DNA from: Saccharothrix sp. HUAS TT1
GTDB taxonomy: Bacteria > Actinomycetota > Actinomycetes > Mycobacteriales > Pseudonocardiaceae
Assembly (NCBI RefSeq): GCF_040744945.1
Contig: NZ_CP160453.1
Span: 5,270,001 to 5,334,000, forward strand
Reading direction: 5' to 3'
DNA: 64,000 nt
Notes under the pieces: generated by a model
Database searches by the model: none
Told to the model about the DNA's origin: nothing
What the model saw: the letters and a program-made list of their open reading frames with translations, nothing else
Position numbers and translations under genes: made by a program
Shown: piece by piece, positions 23,611-33,667 of the stretch
Layout: the number at the start of each line of letters is the position of its first letter
Position numbering within the stretch: position 1 is the stretch's first letter

Positions 23611-23751
23611 AATATCTGCCGCAATCGAACAACCGGTACGGAATTTCTCGGGTATAACCATCTATTGTTCGGCCTGCGTCAGGCGTCGTGAGTTGCGGTC
23701 GGTCCGAAGACCGGTCAGCCAGTCGGTTCGGTCTCGGTAGCCGTTTTCGAG

Positions 23752-24482
23752 CTACTGGGGTTGGGTGAGTCGGCGGCTGGTGATGCGGATCATCGCCCAG
23801 CGCACCACGGCCTCGTGGTGGTGGCACAGTCGTTCGTGGTCCCGGACGCAGCGGCGGTGTCCGGTGACCCAGGCCAGAGTGCGTTCGACCACCCACCTTT
23901 TGGGCAGCACGGTGAAGTACGGCACTTGCGGACGTTGGACGATCTCCACCACCAGGCGGAGTGCCCTGCGTGCCCAGTCGATCAGGGATCGGTGTAGCCA
24001 CCGTCGGCCCACACCGACGTGGCCCGTTCCCGGTGGTGTCGCGCAGTCGCCGCAGCAGGCTGCGGGCGGTGACCCGGTCCTGCGTCGAGGCCGGAGTGAC
24101 CAACACGGCCAACAGCAGCCCCCATGGTGTCCACGACGATGTGCCGCTTGCGGCCGGCGACCTTTTTCCCGCCGCCCCACCCGCGCGTGGCCCGGCCCTC
24201 CGCCAGGCGGACGCGGTCGCGCAACGCATCCAGCAGCCGCTGCGACGCACCCACCTTCTCCCACGCGGCGAAACGCTTGTAGACCGTGGGCCACGGCGGG
24301 AAGTCCGCCGGCAGAGCCCGCCCTTGATCCCGTCGTCGACCACGTACAGGACCGCGTCCACGATCACCCGACGGCAGTGCTTCTCCCACCGCCCACCCCG
24401 ACCGGCCAGACACGCCGGATCGGGCGACAACGGATCCAGCTCGACCCACTGGCCGTCGGTGACGTCGGTGGGATACCGGGCC
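23752..24482 (-). pseudogene. IS5-family (IS402/IS112-like) transposase, decayed
   Basis: Collinear pieces of one transposase lie in different minus-strand frames: YPTDVTDGQWVELDPL, GRGGRWEKHCRRVIVDAVLY, then WPTVYKRFAAWEKVGASQRL, then KVAGRKRHIVVDTMG, GLLLAVLVTPASTQDR, and finally VVERTLAWVTGHRRCVRDHE up to the stop. At least three frameshifts separate them. The segment that should carry the first catalytic Asp (an IDSQS-type motif before the GRKRH box) is deleted. The element cannot make active transposase. No terminal inverted repeat was found by eye. Confidence 0.8.
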
Positions 24483-24572
24483 GTCCGTCGGGTGGGCCGG
24501 TGGGAAGCGGACAGACGGCAACACTGGGAACCTGCGGTCGACCCGCCCGCGGGCATCGGGCACGACAACAAC

Positions 24573-24624
24573 GGAACTCCTGGCAGAGCGGCGCTTCGAC
24601 AACGTCCGATCTACCAGGAGTTCC
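24573..24624. other. Perfect 11-bp inverted repeat upstream of the dead IS5 gene
   Basis: GGAACTCCTGG (24573-24583) and CCAGGAGTTCC (24614-24624) are perfect complements around a 30-base spacer. It lies just 5' of the decayed minus-strand transposase and may be part of the IS leader or end. Between 24625 and 24994 I see no gene I can support. Confidence 0.4.
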
Positions 24625-24994
24625 TTGCGTCCGAACCAAAGCCCTCCACCAACCCAAGCTCGGAAACGGGCACTCAGGCGCTCTTACTCTGTCGCAGGGC
24701 TCGGCGGGCGACTGGCGCAACGGTTCCGGCAAGGGCGTCGAACGCCGGTTCGTGGCGTTGTGCGCACAGCTCACCCATCAGGGGTAGCACGTCCGGCAGG
24801 CCCGGTCGGGACCCGACATCGTCGCGCACCCGATCACGACACAGGGTCGGGTCGGTCCTGTCGAACCGAAGCGGACGAGCGGTCGGCACCGGCTGCGGCC
24901 GTGAACGCACCCTCGACAGCCGGGCTGACCCGACCGGCTTTCGCGCGGAGGACGAAGGCCGGTCGGGTCGTCGGATTGGGCGACGTGTCGGCGA

Positions 24995-26155
24995 TCAGGT
25001 CAGGATCAGCGACAGGCCGTAGGCGGACAGGATCGGGTTGACCTCCTGGTAGTACGTGGTTCCACCGGTCGAGCAGTTGCCCGAGCCGCCCGAGGTCACG
25101 CCTTGGGCCTGGTTCGAGCTGAGCCACGAGCCGCCGGAGTCGCCGGGCTGGGCGCAGACGTTCGTGCGGGTCAGGTTGTAGACGACGCCCTGGGGGTAGT
25201 TCACGGTCTGGTTACGGGCCTGGATGTAGTTGCACCACATACCGGTGGTCGAGCCCGAACGGCACACGCCGGAGCCCACCGGGACCTGCGCGGAACCGCG
25301 CACGTAGTACCAATAGCCGTCGTAGCCCTCCATGTAGCCCCACAGGTTCACGCCCCCGACGGTCTGCACCCACGCGTAGTCGTAGTAGGGGAACGTGGAG
25401 CCGGCGAAGTAGCCGTAGAGCGCGCCGTACTGGTCGGTGGCCTGGGAGCCGGGGGTGCCGCAGTGGCCCGCGGTCACGAATCCGCCGTACACGGCGAAGC
25501 CGATGGAGCACCGGCCCGCGTTGTTGATCCAGTACGGCCAGCCGCCGACGACGTCGGCGTAGGGCACGGGGGAGTGGTCCTCCTGCACCACGCGCACGGC
25601 GGGGTGCAGGGCCTTGGCCTCGTCGACGAACGCGGTCACGGCGGCGTCGACCTTGTGCCGGTTGACGGTGACGACGACCGTGTTGGTCTGCACGTCGACG
25701 TACCAGCCGTTCACCCCGGCGGGCGCGGCCTTGCCGGACCGCCGGTCGAGGGCGGTCTTGGTGGCGTCGAGCTGGGCATAGGTGTGCGCGACGGGCACGA
25801 CGGTCACGTCGAGACCGGTCTTGTCGGCAGCGGCGTCACCGGCTACCGCGACGGCGAGCTTGCCGGTCGCGGGGTCGAACCAGCTGCCCGCGTAGGCGGC
25901 GCCGTAGAGCTTGCGGGCGACGACCTCGGTGCCGCGGGCCCTTTCCTCTTGGGCCAGGCGTGTTCGCACGCCCTCGGCGGTGAGGCCGAAGTCGCGCTGC
26001 ATCGCCTCGGTCATACCGAGGGAGACGCGCGGTGCGGAGGTGGAGGACGTGGTCGCCACACCGCTGGGTGCGGCGACCGCGGGCAGGGACGGAACGGCGA
26101 GACCGATCGCGAGGACGACCGCACCGGCTAATCGGACGATACGCGGAGAAGTCAC
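24995..26155 (-). CDS. Secreted S1-family serine protease, streptogrisin/alpha-lytic type
   Basis: 386-residue preproenzyme. Residues 1-29 form a Sec signal (basic start, AGAVVLAIGLAVPSLPAVAA). Residues 30-199 are a pro-domain of the alpha-lytic protease type (MQRDFGLTAEGVRTRLAQEE), which acts as folding chaperone and inhibitor in this family. The mature enzyme probably starts near residue 200 (ADVVGGWPYWI). The catalytic triad is visible as His231 (TAGHC), Asp259 (YYDYAWV) and Ser340 (GDSGGSW). Paired cysteines fit the usual disulfides. The start is GTG with AAAGGG 8 bases upstream. It is monocistronic and divergent from the secreted protein at 26813. The primary specificity is not obvious from the sequence. 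Confidence 0.93.
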   Translation of the reverse strand: MTSPRIVRLAGAVVLAIGLAVPSLPAVAAPSGVATTSSTSAPRVSLGMTEAMQRDFGLTAEGVRTRLAQEERARGTEVVARKLYGAAYAGSWFDPATGKLAVAVAGDAAADKTGLDVTVVPVAHTYAQLDATKTALDRRSGKAAPAGVNGWYVDVQTNTVVVTVNRHKVDAAVTAFVDEAKALHPAVRVVQEDHSPVPYADVVGGWPYWINNAGRCSIGFAVYGGFVTAGHCGTPGSQATDQYGALYGYFAGSTFPYYDYAWVQTVGGVNLWGYMEGYDGYWYYVRGSAQVPVGSGVCRSGSTTGMWCNYIQARNQTVNYPQGVVYNLTRTNVCAQPGDSGGSWLSSNQAQGVTSGGSGNCSTGGTTYYQEVNPILSAYGLSLILT

Positions 26156-26812
26156 TTGGGCAACCCTTTCAGGCGAGGGTGCAGGGAGGCGCCGATCGGT
26201 CGCCCGAGAGATGCGAGCGGAGCTCGGTAACCGATCGGCAACGCCGTTTATGAACCCGGCGGATCCGGAACGATACTTTTCGGCCCGGCACGCTCATACC
26301 GCCGAGTCGGTGGCGTTCGATGATTGTTTCTGCAGGTCAAAGGCAGGTGGAATCATCGGGTGCGCCAAGCGTGTCGCCGAAACAGGGGATGCGGTGTTCC
26401 GTAGTGACGCGACTCGACGTGTCGGGCAGCTTCGGGCTGAAGTGCCCCGTCCCCGAGCGGTTGTCGCCGGTCACCACGTCCTGTCTCATCCGGTGATCCG
26501 AGCCGTCACGAGGTGTGCTGAACGCATCACGCCGCCTTCACCTGACCCTGACCCGCTTCCCTTCGCGAGGGTGAAGGCGTACCGGATGCCTCGAGAGAAA
26601 TGCTATTCGAGGTGACCGGGTATATCCGCATTTTTAGGGCCGACAGGCGATGTGGTGCTGGTTTGGGTGGGTGAGCGCTGCGGGGTCCGTGGTGATCGGG
26701 TGGTGTGCGCGAGCCAAGCGGGTGCGGCCTCCCGGCCGGCGCTAATGCGCCTTCCCGCGGTGGACGAAGGAACCGGTGTCCCACCTTTCGCACCGAACAA
26801 GGGAGTTCATCG
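26156..26812. promoter_or_regulatory. Divergent intergenic region, 657 bases, with a 10-bp hairpin
   Basis: This region separates the protease from the secreted protein and should hold both promoters; no clean -35/-10 pair stands out. CGCCTTCACC (26533-26542) and GGTGAAGGCG (26570-26579) form a perfect 10-bp stem. Open frames here have no protein character on either strand. Confidence 0.4.
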
Positions 26813-28525
26813 GTGGCCACGTCTTCGCCCGGTCGGCACAGGGGCAGAGCCCTGCCGGCGATCGTCGCAGCACTGACGGTCGTACCGCTCGCGCTCGCCG
26901 TCACCTCCGCGCAACCGGCCTCTGCGGCACCGGGCGTCCCCCAGGCGCCGGTCGTGGTGTTCGCCGAGGACTTCGAGAACGCCCAAGGCGCCACGCCCGT
27001 CCTGCTCACCGACTACACCGGCGCGCCGCCGATCGCCCAGACCTACACCGCCGATCCGGCCTGGCTGACCGCCTGCAACGGGTGGCTGGCCTCGCCGCAG
27101 CAGCCGGCCGCGCCGCCGCCCGGCAGCGGGTGCAGCGCGGGCAACTGGCAGTCGGTCCGGACCATGGCCGGGATCCTGGGCCAGTGGTCGGGCGGCGACC
27201 CGGCCACCAACCACGCCGTCACCGCCTACACCGCCGGCAACCCCGGGGCGGGCAAGGTGCAGTTGCGCACCGAGCAGCCCATCCCGCTGCCCGAACCCGA
27301 CCGGTTCCTGACCTTCTCCGTGGACGCGGCCGAGCAGAACTGCTTCGCCAACCACGCGCTGTTCGAGTTCTACCTGCTCGACGGCGCGACCGCGGTGCCC
27401 ACCTTCACCACCCCGATCGAACCCTGCGCCAACCCCTCCACCGTCATCGGCGGCACCGCCGTGGGCACCTACACCAGCGACCGGCCCGTGCTGTTCGGCG
27501 GCTCCTCGGTCGGGGTGCAGCTGCTCAACGCCCAGGGCAGCGGCACCGGCAACGACGCCGCGTTCGACAACGTCCGCGTCCTGGACGTCACCCCGCAGCT
27601 GGACGTCGCCTACAGCCCGCCCCCGGTGCAGATGGGGCAGACGGCCACCCTGACCTTCACCGTCACCAACACCAGCGAGCTGGCGGTCAAGGACGGCTGG
27701 TCGTTCACCGCGAACCTGCCGACGGGACTGACCGCCACCGCCCAGCCCACCACGGACTGCACCGACGCCACCGCCTCCACCGCCGCCGGCGCGGTCACCG
27801 CCACCGGCGCGCTGGCCACCGGCCAGTCCTCGTGCACCGTCTCCGTCACGGTCACCGCCGCCCGCCCCGGCACCTACACCACCTGCGCCACCGACGTGAC
27901 CGCGCGGGTCGGCCTCAACGCGCCGGGGTGCGCCTCGGTGCGGTTCATCGCGCCGGTGCTGGTGTTCGACGCCCACGCCCACGGTGGCAAGCTGACCGCT
28001 CCGCTGGTCGGCGTGGGCCCGCTCGCACCGTCGGACCTCACCTGCACCCCCCAACCGGGCCTCGACCAGGACCAGGCGCTCGGCGCCCCCCTGCCGGGGA
28101 TCGGCTCGCTGGGCGTCATCGACACCGAGGCCCGCGGCACCGTCGGCGGTGACGGCCAGCGCACCGCCACCGCATGGGCCCGCACCGCGAAGGTCTCCCT
28201 GCTGGGTGGCCTCATCACCGCCGACGAGATCCACGCCACGGCCACCGCCGCGGAGGACCTCGACGGCGCGGTCACCACAGCCGGGCAGGTCGAACTGGTC
28301 AACCTGCGGATCAACGGCACCCCCGTGGTCGACCCCGCGGTCGACCTGACCATCACCATCCCGCTCGTGGCCACCATTGTGGTCAACGAACGACGGCCCC
28401 TGGCGGGTGGCGCGGGCATCGCCGTCAACGCCCTGCACGTCCGCCTGCTCAACGGCGTCGACCTCGTGATCAGCCACGCCCGCGTCACCCTGACCCACCC
28501 CGGCGACCCCTGCCCGGTCAGCTGA
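26813..28525 (+). CDS. Large secreted protein, choice-of-anchor P-like
   Basis: 570 residues. Signal peptide at the N-terminus (basic GRHRGRALP, then IVAALTVVPLALAVTSA, cleavage near ASAAPG). Residues about 45-260 form a beta-rich, lectin-like or jelly-roll-like domain beginning VVVFAEDFENAQGATPV. Residues about 265-385 are a DUF11-like Ig-fold repeat (TLTFTVTNTSELAVKDGW) with cysteines. The C-terminal third (FDAHAHGGKLTAPL through DEIHATATAAE to HVRLLNGVDLVISHARV) resembles the choice-of-anchor P family of actinobacterial exported proteins. No LPXTG or transmembrane anchor is visible. The GTG start is chosen because GGGAG lies 8 bases upstream and it gives a proper signal; a longer frame exists upstream but lacks signal character. 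Probably cell-surface or released; function unknown. Confidence 0.8.
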   Translation: MATSSPGRHRGRALPAIVAALTVVPLALAVTSAQPASAAPGVPQAPVVVFAEDFENAQGATPVLLTDYTGAPPIAQTYTADPAWLTACNGWLASPQQPAAPPPGSGCSAGNWQSVRTMAGILGQWSGGDPATNHAVTAYTAGNPGAGKVQLRTEQPIPLPEPDRFLTFSVDAAEQNCFANHALFEFYLLDGATAVPTFTTPIEPCANPSTVIGGTAVGTYTSDRPVLFGGSSVGVQLLNAQGSGTGNDAAFDNVRVLDVTPQLDVAYSPPPVQMGQTATLTFTVTNTSELAVKDGWSFTANLPTGLTATAQPTTDCTDATASTAAGAVTATGALATGQSSCTVSVTVTAARPGTYTTCATDVTARVGLNAPGCASVRFIAPVLVFDAHAHGGKLTAPLVGVGPLAPSDLTCTPQPGLDQDQALGAPLPGIGSLGVIDTEARGTVGGDGQRTATAWARTAKVSLLGGLITADEIHATATAAEDLDGAVTTAGQVELVNLRINGTPVVDPAVDLTITIPLVATIVVNERRPLAGGAGIAVNALHVRLLNGVDLVISHARVTLTHPGDPCPVS

Positions 28526-28530
28526 CACCC

Positions 28531-28570
28531 CCGGGTGGTGCAGGTGCGTCCCTCACCTGCACCACCCCGG
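28531..28570 (+). terminator. Strong hairpin terminator after the secreted protein
   Basis: GGGTGGTGCAGGTG (28533-28546) pairs perfectly with CACCTGCACCACCC (28554-28567) around a 7-base loop, six bases after the stop codon. It has no T tract, as is common in actinomycetes. Confidence 0.75.
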
Positions 28571-28630
28571 CAGTCGGGGAAACACGGTCGGACGGGCACG
28601 CCGCAGCCGTGTGCGGGCCTGGGGACTGTG

Positions 28631-30310
28631 GAACGAGTGGTTTGTCGCTGATTGCGTGATCAACGATCTGAGTTGGGAAGGGCGAGGAATGCTGAGTGTT
28701 GCTACTGGTTGAGCAGGATTCGCTTGCTTATCAGGGCGAAGCTTGCCCGTCCGTAGGTCTGCCGCTTGAGCATCTCGATCTTGTTGACGACTCCTTCGGT
28801 GGGACCGTTGCTGTGGGGCAGGGTCAGCCCTGCCAGCACCGCCTCGTTGTCCTCGCGCAGACGGTGGACGAAGCGGTGCAGGGCGGGCAGGTCGTCGCCC
28901 AGAACCGCGTCGATCCAGGCGTCGAGATCGTGCCCTCGGCGGCGGGTGGGGATCGTGGCGAACTCGCGGACCCGCTGGGCGAGCGTCGTCATCGGCGGAC
29001 AGCTGGTGATCAGATCCTGGAGATGGCTGCGATCATGCTCGGGCAGGTTCTCCGGTTTGCTCGTCAGCCAGGTGACCCGGCGCCGTGGGGAGGGTGGGAC
29101 GCGGTCGGGTTCGGCGCGGCCTTGTTTGAGGTAGCGGACCAGGAGGTTGGCGCTGCCGGGGTAGCCCAGGGCGTGGATCTCGGCGAGCAGGTGGGTGACC
29201 GGGACGTCGGGCTGTTGTGCCAGGCGGCGGCGTAGGTGGTCGCGGCAGGGGTCGACCATGCTGCGCCGGTAGGGCGGAGGCGCCGCAGCTGCTCGGCGGA
29301 GGGGATGCGGGCGTAGCGCTTGACCGTGTTGAGCGATATGCCGAGTCGTCGTGCGCATTCCAGCAGCCCGACTTCCTGGTCGAGCAGGCCGTGGACCGTG
29401 GTGTGCCGCTGCAGGGCCCGCTCCCCCTCGGCCTTGGTGCGCCTTGCCGGTCCGACGTACCAGCACGTGCTGTGGGCGGTCACGGTCCTCTCCGCCGCCG
29501 CGACCGGGTTGTTCCAGATGTGCCACCGGTCGCCGATCTGGACGGCGTCGGGGGCGCCTTGGCGGACGGCTTCGGCGTAGGTGGCCGAGCCGTCCCCGCA
29601 GACCATGGAGACGCCGGGATGCTCGCGCAGCCAGGCGGTCAGGGGCGCGGCCCTGCGGTTGGGCAGCACGTCGACCCGGCGGTGCGTGACCGCGTCGATC
29701 AGCACGGTCGCGTAGCGGCGACCACGCCGCAGGGCGAAGTCGTCGACCCCGAGCACTTCACCACCCCGATCGACGGATCGGGCAGGGCGTGTACCAACCG
29801 CAGCAGCGTGCCTCGACTGGTGGGCAGTCCGAGACCGGCGGCCAGACGTGCTCCGGTCCGGCCCGCCAACGCCAATCCGATGCGTTCCAACGCGGTGCGC
29901 GACAACAAGGTGCGCCGCGTGTACCCGATGGTCAGACCGTCGACCTGTTCAGCGAACGTCCCCACCGAGCAGCCCTGGTCGTCGCAGAAGAACCGGCGCA
30001 CCCGTAATCGCAGCACCACCGGCCGACCGGCCACGGGCGCGTCGTCCGGCTTCCGGTCGTAGCGGCTGTGCACCCGACCCGACCGCGCACCGCAGGATGG
30101 ACAAGGCGCGGACTTCACCTTCGTACATGCTCGGACCCGCACGCCCGAGGAGCTCCTCTCGACCCGCTCCACCTTCACACCGGCGAGGTGCGGCAGCAGA
30201 ACGTCCAACCAGTCATGATCACACCCCGGCCATGATCACAGACTCGCCTGAGCTGCCATTGGACACCTAAACTCGTTGATCACGCAATCAGCGACAGAGC
30301 CGGCTCGTTC
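28631..30310. mobile_element. ISL3-family insertion sequence with long terminal inverted repeats
   Basis: The left end 28643-28666 (TGTCGCTGATTGCGTGATCA and four more bases) is perfectly repeated in inverse at 30273-30296. With a small gap the repeats extend outward to GAACGAG at 28631-28637 and CTCGTTC at 30304-30310. Length about 1.68 kb. No clear 8-bp target duplication is visible. The transposase inside is frameshifted, so this copy is probably immobile by itself. Confidence 0.85.
28702..30208 (-). pseudogene. ISL3-family transposase, two frameshifts
   Basis: Minus strand, three collinear frames. Frame 1 (30208 to about 29757) has the zinc-ribbon CPSCGARSGRVHSRYDRK and a second Cys pair in FFCDDQGCSVGTFAEQ. 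Frame 2 (about 29756-29280) has the DDE core LGVDDFALRRGRRYATVLID with VCGDGSATYAEAV, then an HTH-like ARRLGISLNTVKRYAR. Frame 3 (about 29270-28702) carries the C-terminus with the expected Glu (GPTEGVVNKIEMLKRQTYGR). The shifts are near 29756 and 29275. All catalytic residues are encoded, so the damage is recent or an artefact of sequencing. Confidence 0.85.
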
Positions 30311-30410
30311 GACAGACCCCTTCGCCGAACGCTGCACACGCGACTGGGCACACACCGACTGCTTCGACGGCGACCACCGCAGTGGGGCCACGGCCCGGTC
30401 TGGACTCGGG

Positions 30411-33400
30411 TCAAGGTCCGCTATGGACCAACGACGCCCATAAATCCGGACGGGCGGGTTGCTCGTCGCGCAACTCCCTCACGACCGCGTTGAGGACGTA
30501 CGCGGCCCTGCCCGCATCCGGGCTATCCGGCAGGCCCAGGTAGAACCGCTTGGCGGCGACCGCCGCGAAGGAGTCTCCCAGCGGCCACAAACCGGCGATC
30601 ACGTGCTTGAACCCCGCCAGGTGGAACGCCGAGGAGAGGTGGATCGACTCGTCGGGCAGTTGCGGCCCGCTGTACGCGGTCGAGCAGGCCGACAGGTACG
30701 CCAGTTCCGCCGACTCCATCCGCAGGCGGCTGATGCGGGCGGCGGTGAGAGGGCGGTCGTGCAGGGCCAAGGCGCTGCGCGACGGGCTCCGCGCGTCCTG
30801 CACGGCATGGCAGGCGAAGTGGCACCAGGTGCTCCGCCCCAGGTGGGTCAGCACCGCTTCGGTGGTGGCGCGGTTGTCATCCAGCAGCGGCAGGTCCGGC
30901 CGGGCGGTGTGCAGGGCTTCGGACTCGGCGGTCGTTCCCGGCAGGTCCCCGAGCCCAGGGGTGTGCTCCAGCGCGACGACCAGTTGCCGCCGCTCTCCCG
31001 CGGTTGGACGGTTGCGGGCGTGGGCGAGTGCGCGCAGCGTCGGCACGTAGGAGGAGACGCAGTGGTCCAGCGCGCCCGGTCGGCCCGGGTGTCCGGCGGC
31101 GTGCAGGGGGAGGGAGCCGATGAGCCCCATCGGCAGCCACCAGAGCCTGGTCGGTCGATCCGGGTCCCGGCCGGGCACGGCGTTCAGCACCGGGGACACG
31201 ACACCGTCCCACAGCCAGGCCAGGGTCTCGGTGAACACCTGCTGCCGGACCCGGATGGTATGCAGGGTCGGGCGACCGTGCACGACCTCCCGGAACTGCG
31301 CCGCGCGGTCGGCCGTCTCCCGCAGCCCCGGCAGTTCCACGACGACCGGCGGACCTGCGGGGTCACGATGACGGCGTCTCCGCGACGCCGGTCCGCGTTC
31401 ACCAGCACGGCGACACCTCCCGCCACGGCCATGCGCAGGTCCTCGTACGCCGGGGGCAGCAGGAACCGGTGCAGGCCGGGTAGGGCGCGGATCTGCTCCA
31501 ACAGGTGGTCGTATTCCCGCCACAGCCGCCGTCGAGGGTGATCGGCGCCCGACTCGCCGTCGTCTCCGGCCGCCGGTTCGAGCAGGACGCGCACCTGCTC
31601 GAACCGGTCCGCCAGCGCTGCGTCCACCGCGCGCAAGTCGGTGAGGTCGGAGCGGGAGTCGAGTTCGGCCGCCAGCATGACGCCCCGGCCCAACTCCGCC
31701 AGTTCCACCGCGCCGACTGCGTCGTCCACGGCCAGGTGCGACGCCACCGCCCCACCGACCAGGTCCAGCCCTTGGCCCAACAGGTATTCGCGGTCACTCC
31801 GGTCCGCCCTGGGCGCGGCCACGACCGGCAGCAGTGACACGGCCTCGTCCCACGACCCCACCGCCGTGCGCCAATCCTCCGCCAGCGCAGCCAGAGTGCC
31901 GACCGCCCGACCTGCGGCGACGCGGTTGACCGGGGACGCGGTGCGCGCGGTCGCCAGTGCGGAGGCGAGCCGTCGCACCCGGCCGGCATGTTCCGCGATC
32001 GCGTCGCCGTACCGCGCGGTATAGGCCCCGCACAGCGTCATGACCGTCATGGGCAGGCTGGTGTGACCGTCCGGGGTCGCCGCTATGGCCCGCTCGCCGA
32101 GTTCGACGGCCTTGCGCGCGTCTTCCTCGTCGTGGTTCGCCGTGTACCTGGTGATGTGCAAGCTGGCCAGGTTGGCGAGATCGAGTGCCCGTCGCGGGTG
32201 GTTCTCGGGCATCACCGACACGTTGATCTCGTCGGTGATGATGGCCTTGTCGAGATCGGTGGGATCGGCGGCATGCCGGTAGCGCGCTCGGTAGGCCGCG
32301 GCGAGGGCGGAGAGGGCGTGGGGCAATTTGATCGGGTCGTCGGCGACCGCGCCGGCCGCCTGCTCTCCGGCCTCCACCGCCCGGTCGGCGTCGGCCGGGT
32401 CTCGGGTCCGTTCGAAGCGCCTGCGGCGGGCGACCGCCAGGTTCGACAGGTACATCGGGTAGGCCAGGTCGGTGCCCGGCCCGCACGCGGCGGCCCGTTC
32501 ACCGAGTTCGATCGCCCGGTCCAGGGCCGCGGCGTCGCCGTGTGCCTGGAACCTCGCCAGGTGGGCCCCGGCGGTGTTCGCCAGCGTTCCGACGAGGTCG
32601 TCGTCCCCGTCCGGGGTCGCCCGGACCGCCTGCTCACCCATTTCGACCGCGGTCTCCAGGTCGTCGGGGTCACCGGTGCCCCGGTGGCGTTCCAGGTGGG
32701 AGAGCGACAGGTTGGACAGGCGGACCGCGTATTCGGCGTGGCCCGGTACCGCCGCGGCGACCGCCTGGGCGCCCATTTCGACCGCGAGGTCGGCGTGGTG
32801 CGTTTCCTCGGTGCGGATGAACGCCCGGCGGTGCAGTTCGCCCAGGATGTTGAGTCGCCTGCCCAGCATCGGATCGCCCGGGGCTGTCATGCGCACGCTC
32901 TGCTCGGCCGTCTCCAACGCGCGTCGGAGGTCGTCGACCGCGTGCGTCATCTCGTAGCGGTGGTGGTACAGGCGTCGCATCTTGGACAGGAACATCGGGT
33001 AGTCTTGGTCGTCGGTCCGGGTGCGGGCCAGGACGATATCGCTGATCGTGATGGCGTGCCGCAGGTCTGTGGCGTCTCCGCGTCGCAAGAACCGCGTCTC
33101 GTACGCTTCGCTGAGGGTCGACCGGCCGATCGGGAGGAGCGGGTGTTCCTCGGGCAGGTGGACGAGGGCCGCGGTCATCAACGCGATGCCGACGTCGAGC
33201 ACCACTGGGTCGATCTCCCCGGGATCCGCGCCCAGGAACTCCGCCGCCGTCATGAACTGCGCCTCGACGCGGCGCGACGGGCCGACGAGCGGCCGTAGAG
33301 GTGGTGGGACGTGGTCGTCGACCGCGATCGCGTAAGGGCGGAACAACGCGATCGACGCGGCGAGTTCTCGGTGGATCGCGCTGTCGGGCACGGAGGCGAC

Positions 33401-33667
33401 ACCGGCCTGGCGCCGTGCGCCCAGGGTTTGCAGGCGAGCGAGGTGGAACGCGCCGACGACGAGGTGCGCGGTGAACAGTCGGTCGGACTCCGCTGCCGTC
33501 GGGTGGTACCGGTCGGTGGGCTCGGCCGCGTGCAGCAGTGCCTGCGCGTCGGTCGACGCGGCTTCGGAGAGGAGGTCCGGCTGATGGCGATCGTCCTCGC
33601 TCAGCTCACGCACGCGCATGAGAAGGCGGTCGAACCCCATCCCGGGCCGGTCCGACGCACGTGTCAC
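30411..33667 (-). CDS. TPR-CHAT protease (second of the operon), interrupted by one frameshift
   Basis: About 1085 residues if the frame is restored. The N-terminal two thirds are tandem TPR-like helical repeats (units of the type LDRAIELGERAAACGPGTDL). The C-terminal third is a CHAT domain, a caspase/separase-clan cysteine protease fold: TRLWWLPMGLIGSLPLHAAG, the His motif WCHFACHAVQDA and the Cys motif AYLSACSTAY, ending LWASLVHSGP. Both catalytic residues are present, but they lie in a different frame from the TPR part. The switch is at a run of four G (+ strand 31359-31362), where one extra base would join AVIVTP to AGPPVVVELPGL. Start GTG overlaps the stop of the upstream gene (GTGA). 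Family members cut specific protein partners when activated; the partner here is unknown. Confidence 0.8.

Noticed and set aside
26527-27009. Minus-strand open frame upstream of and overlapping the secreted protein gene
   Set aside because: It is antisense to the signal-peptide region and has no domain or start-site support.
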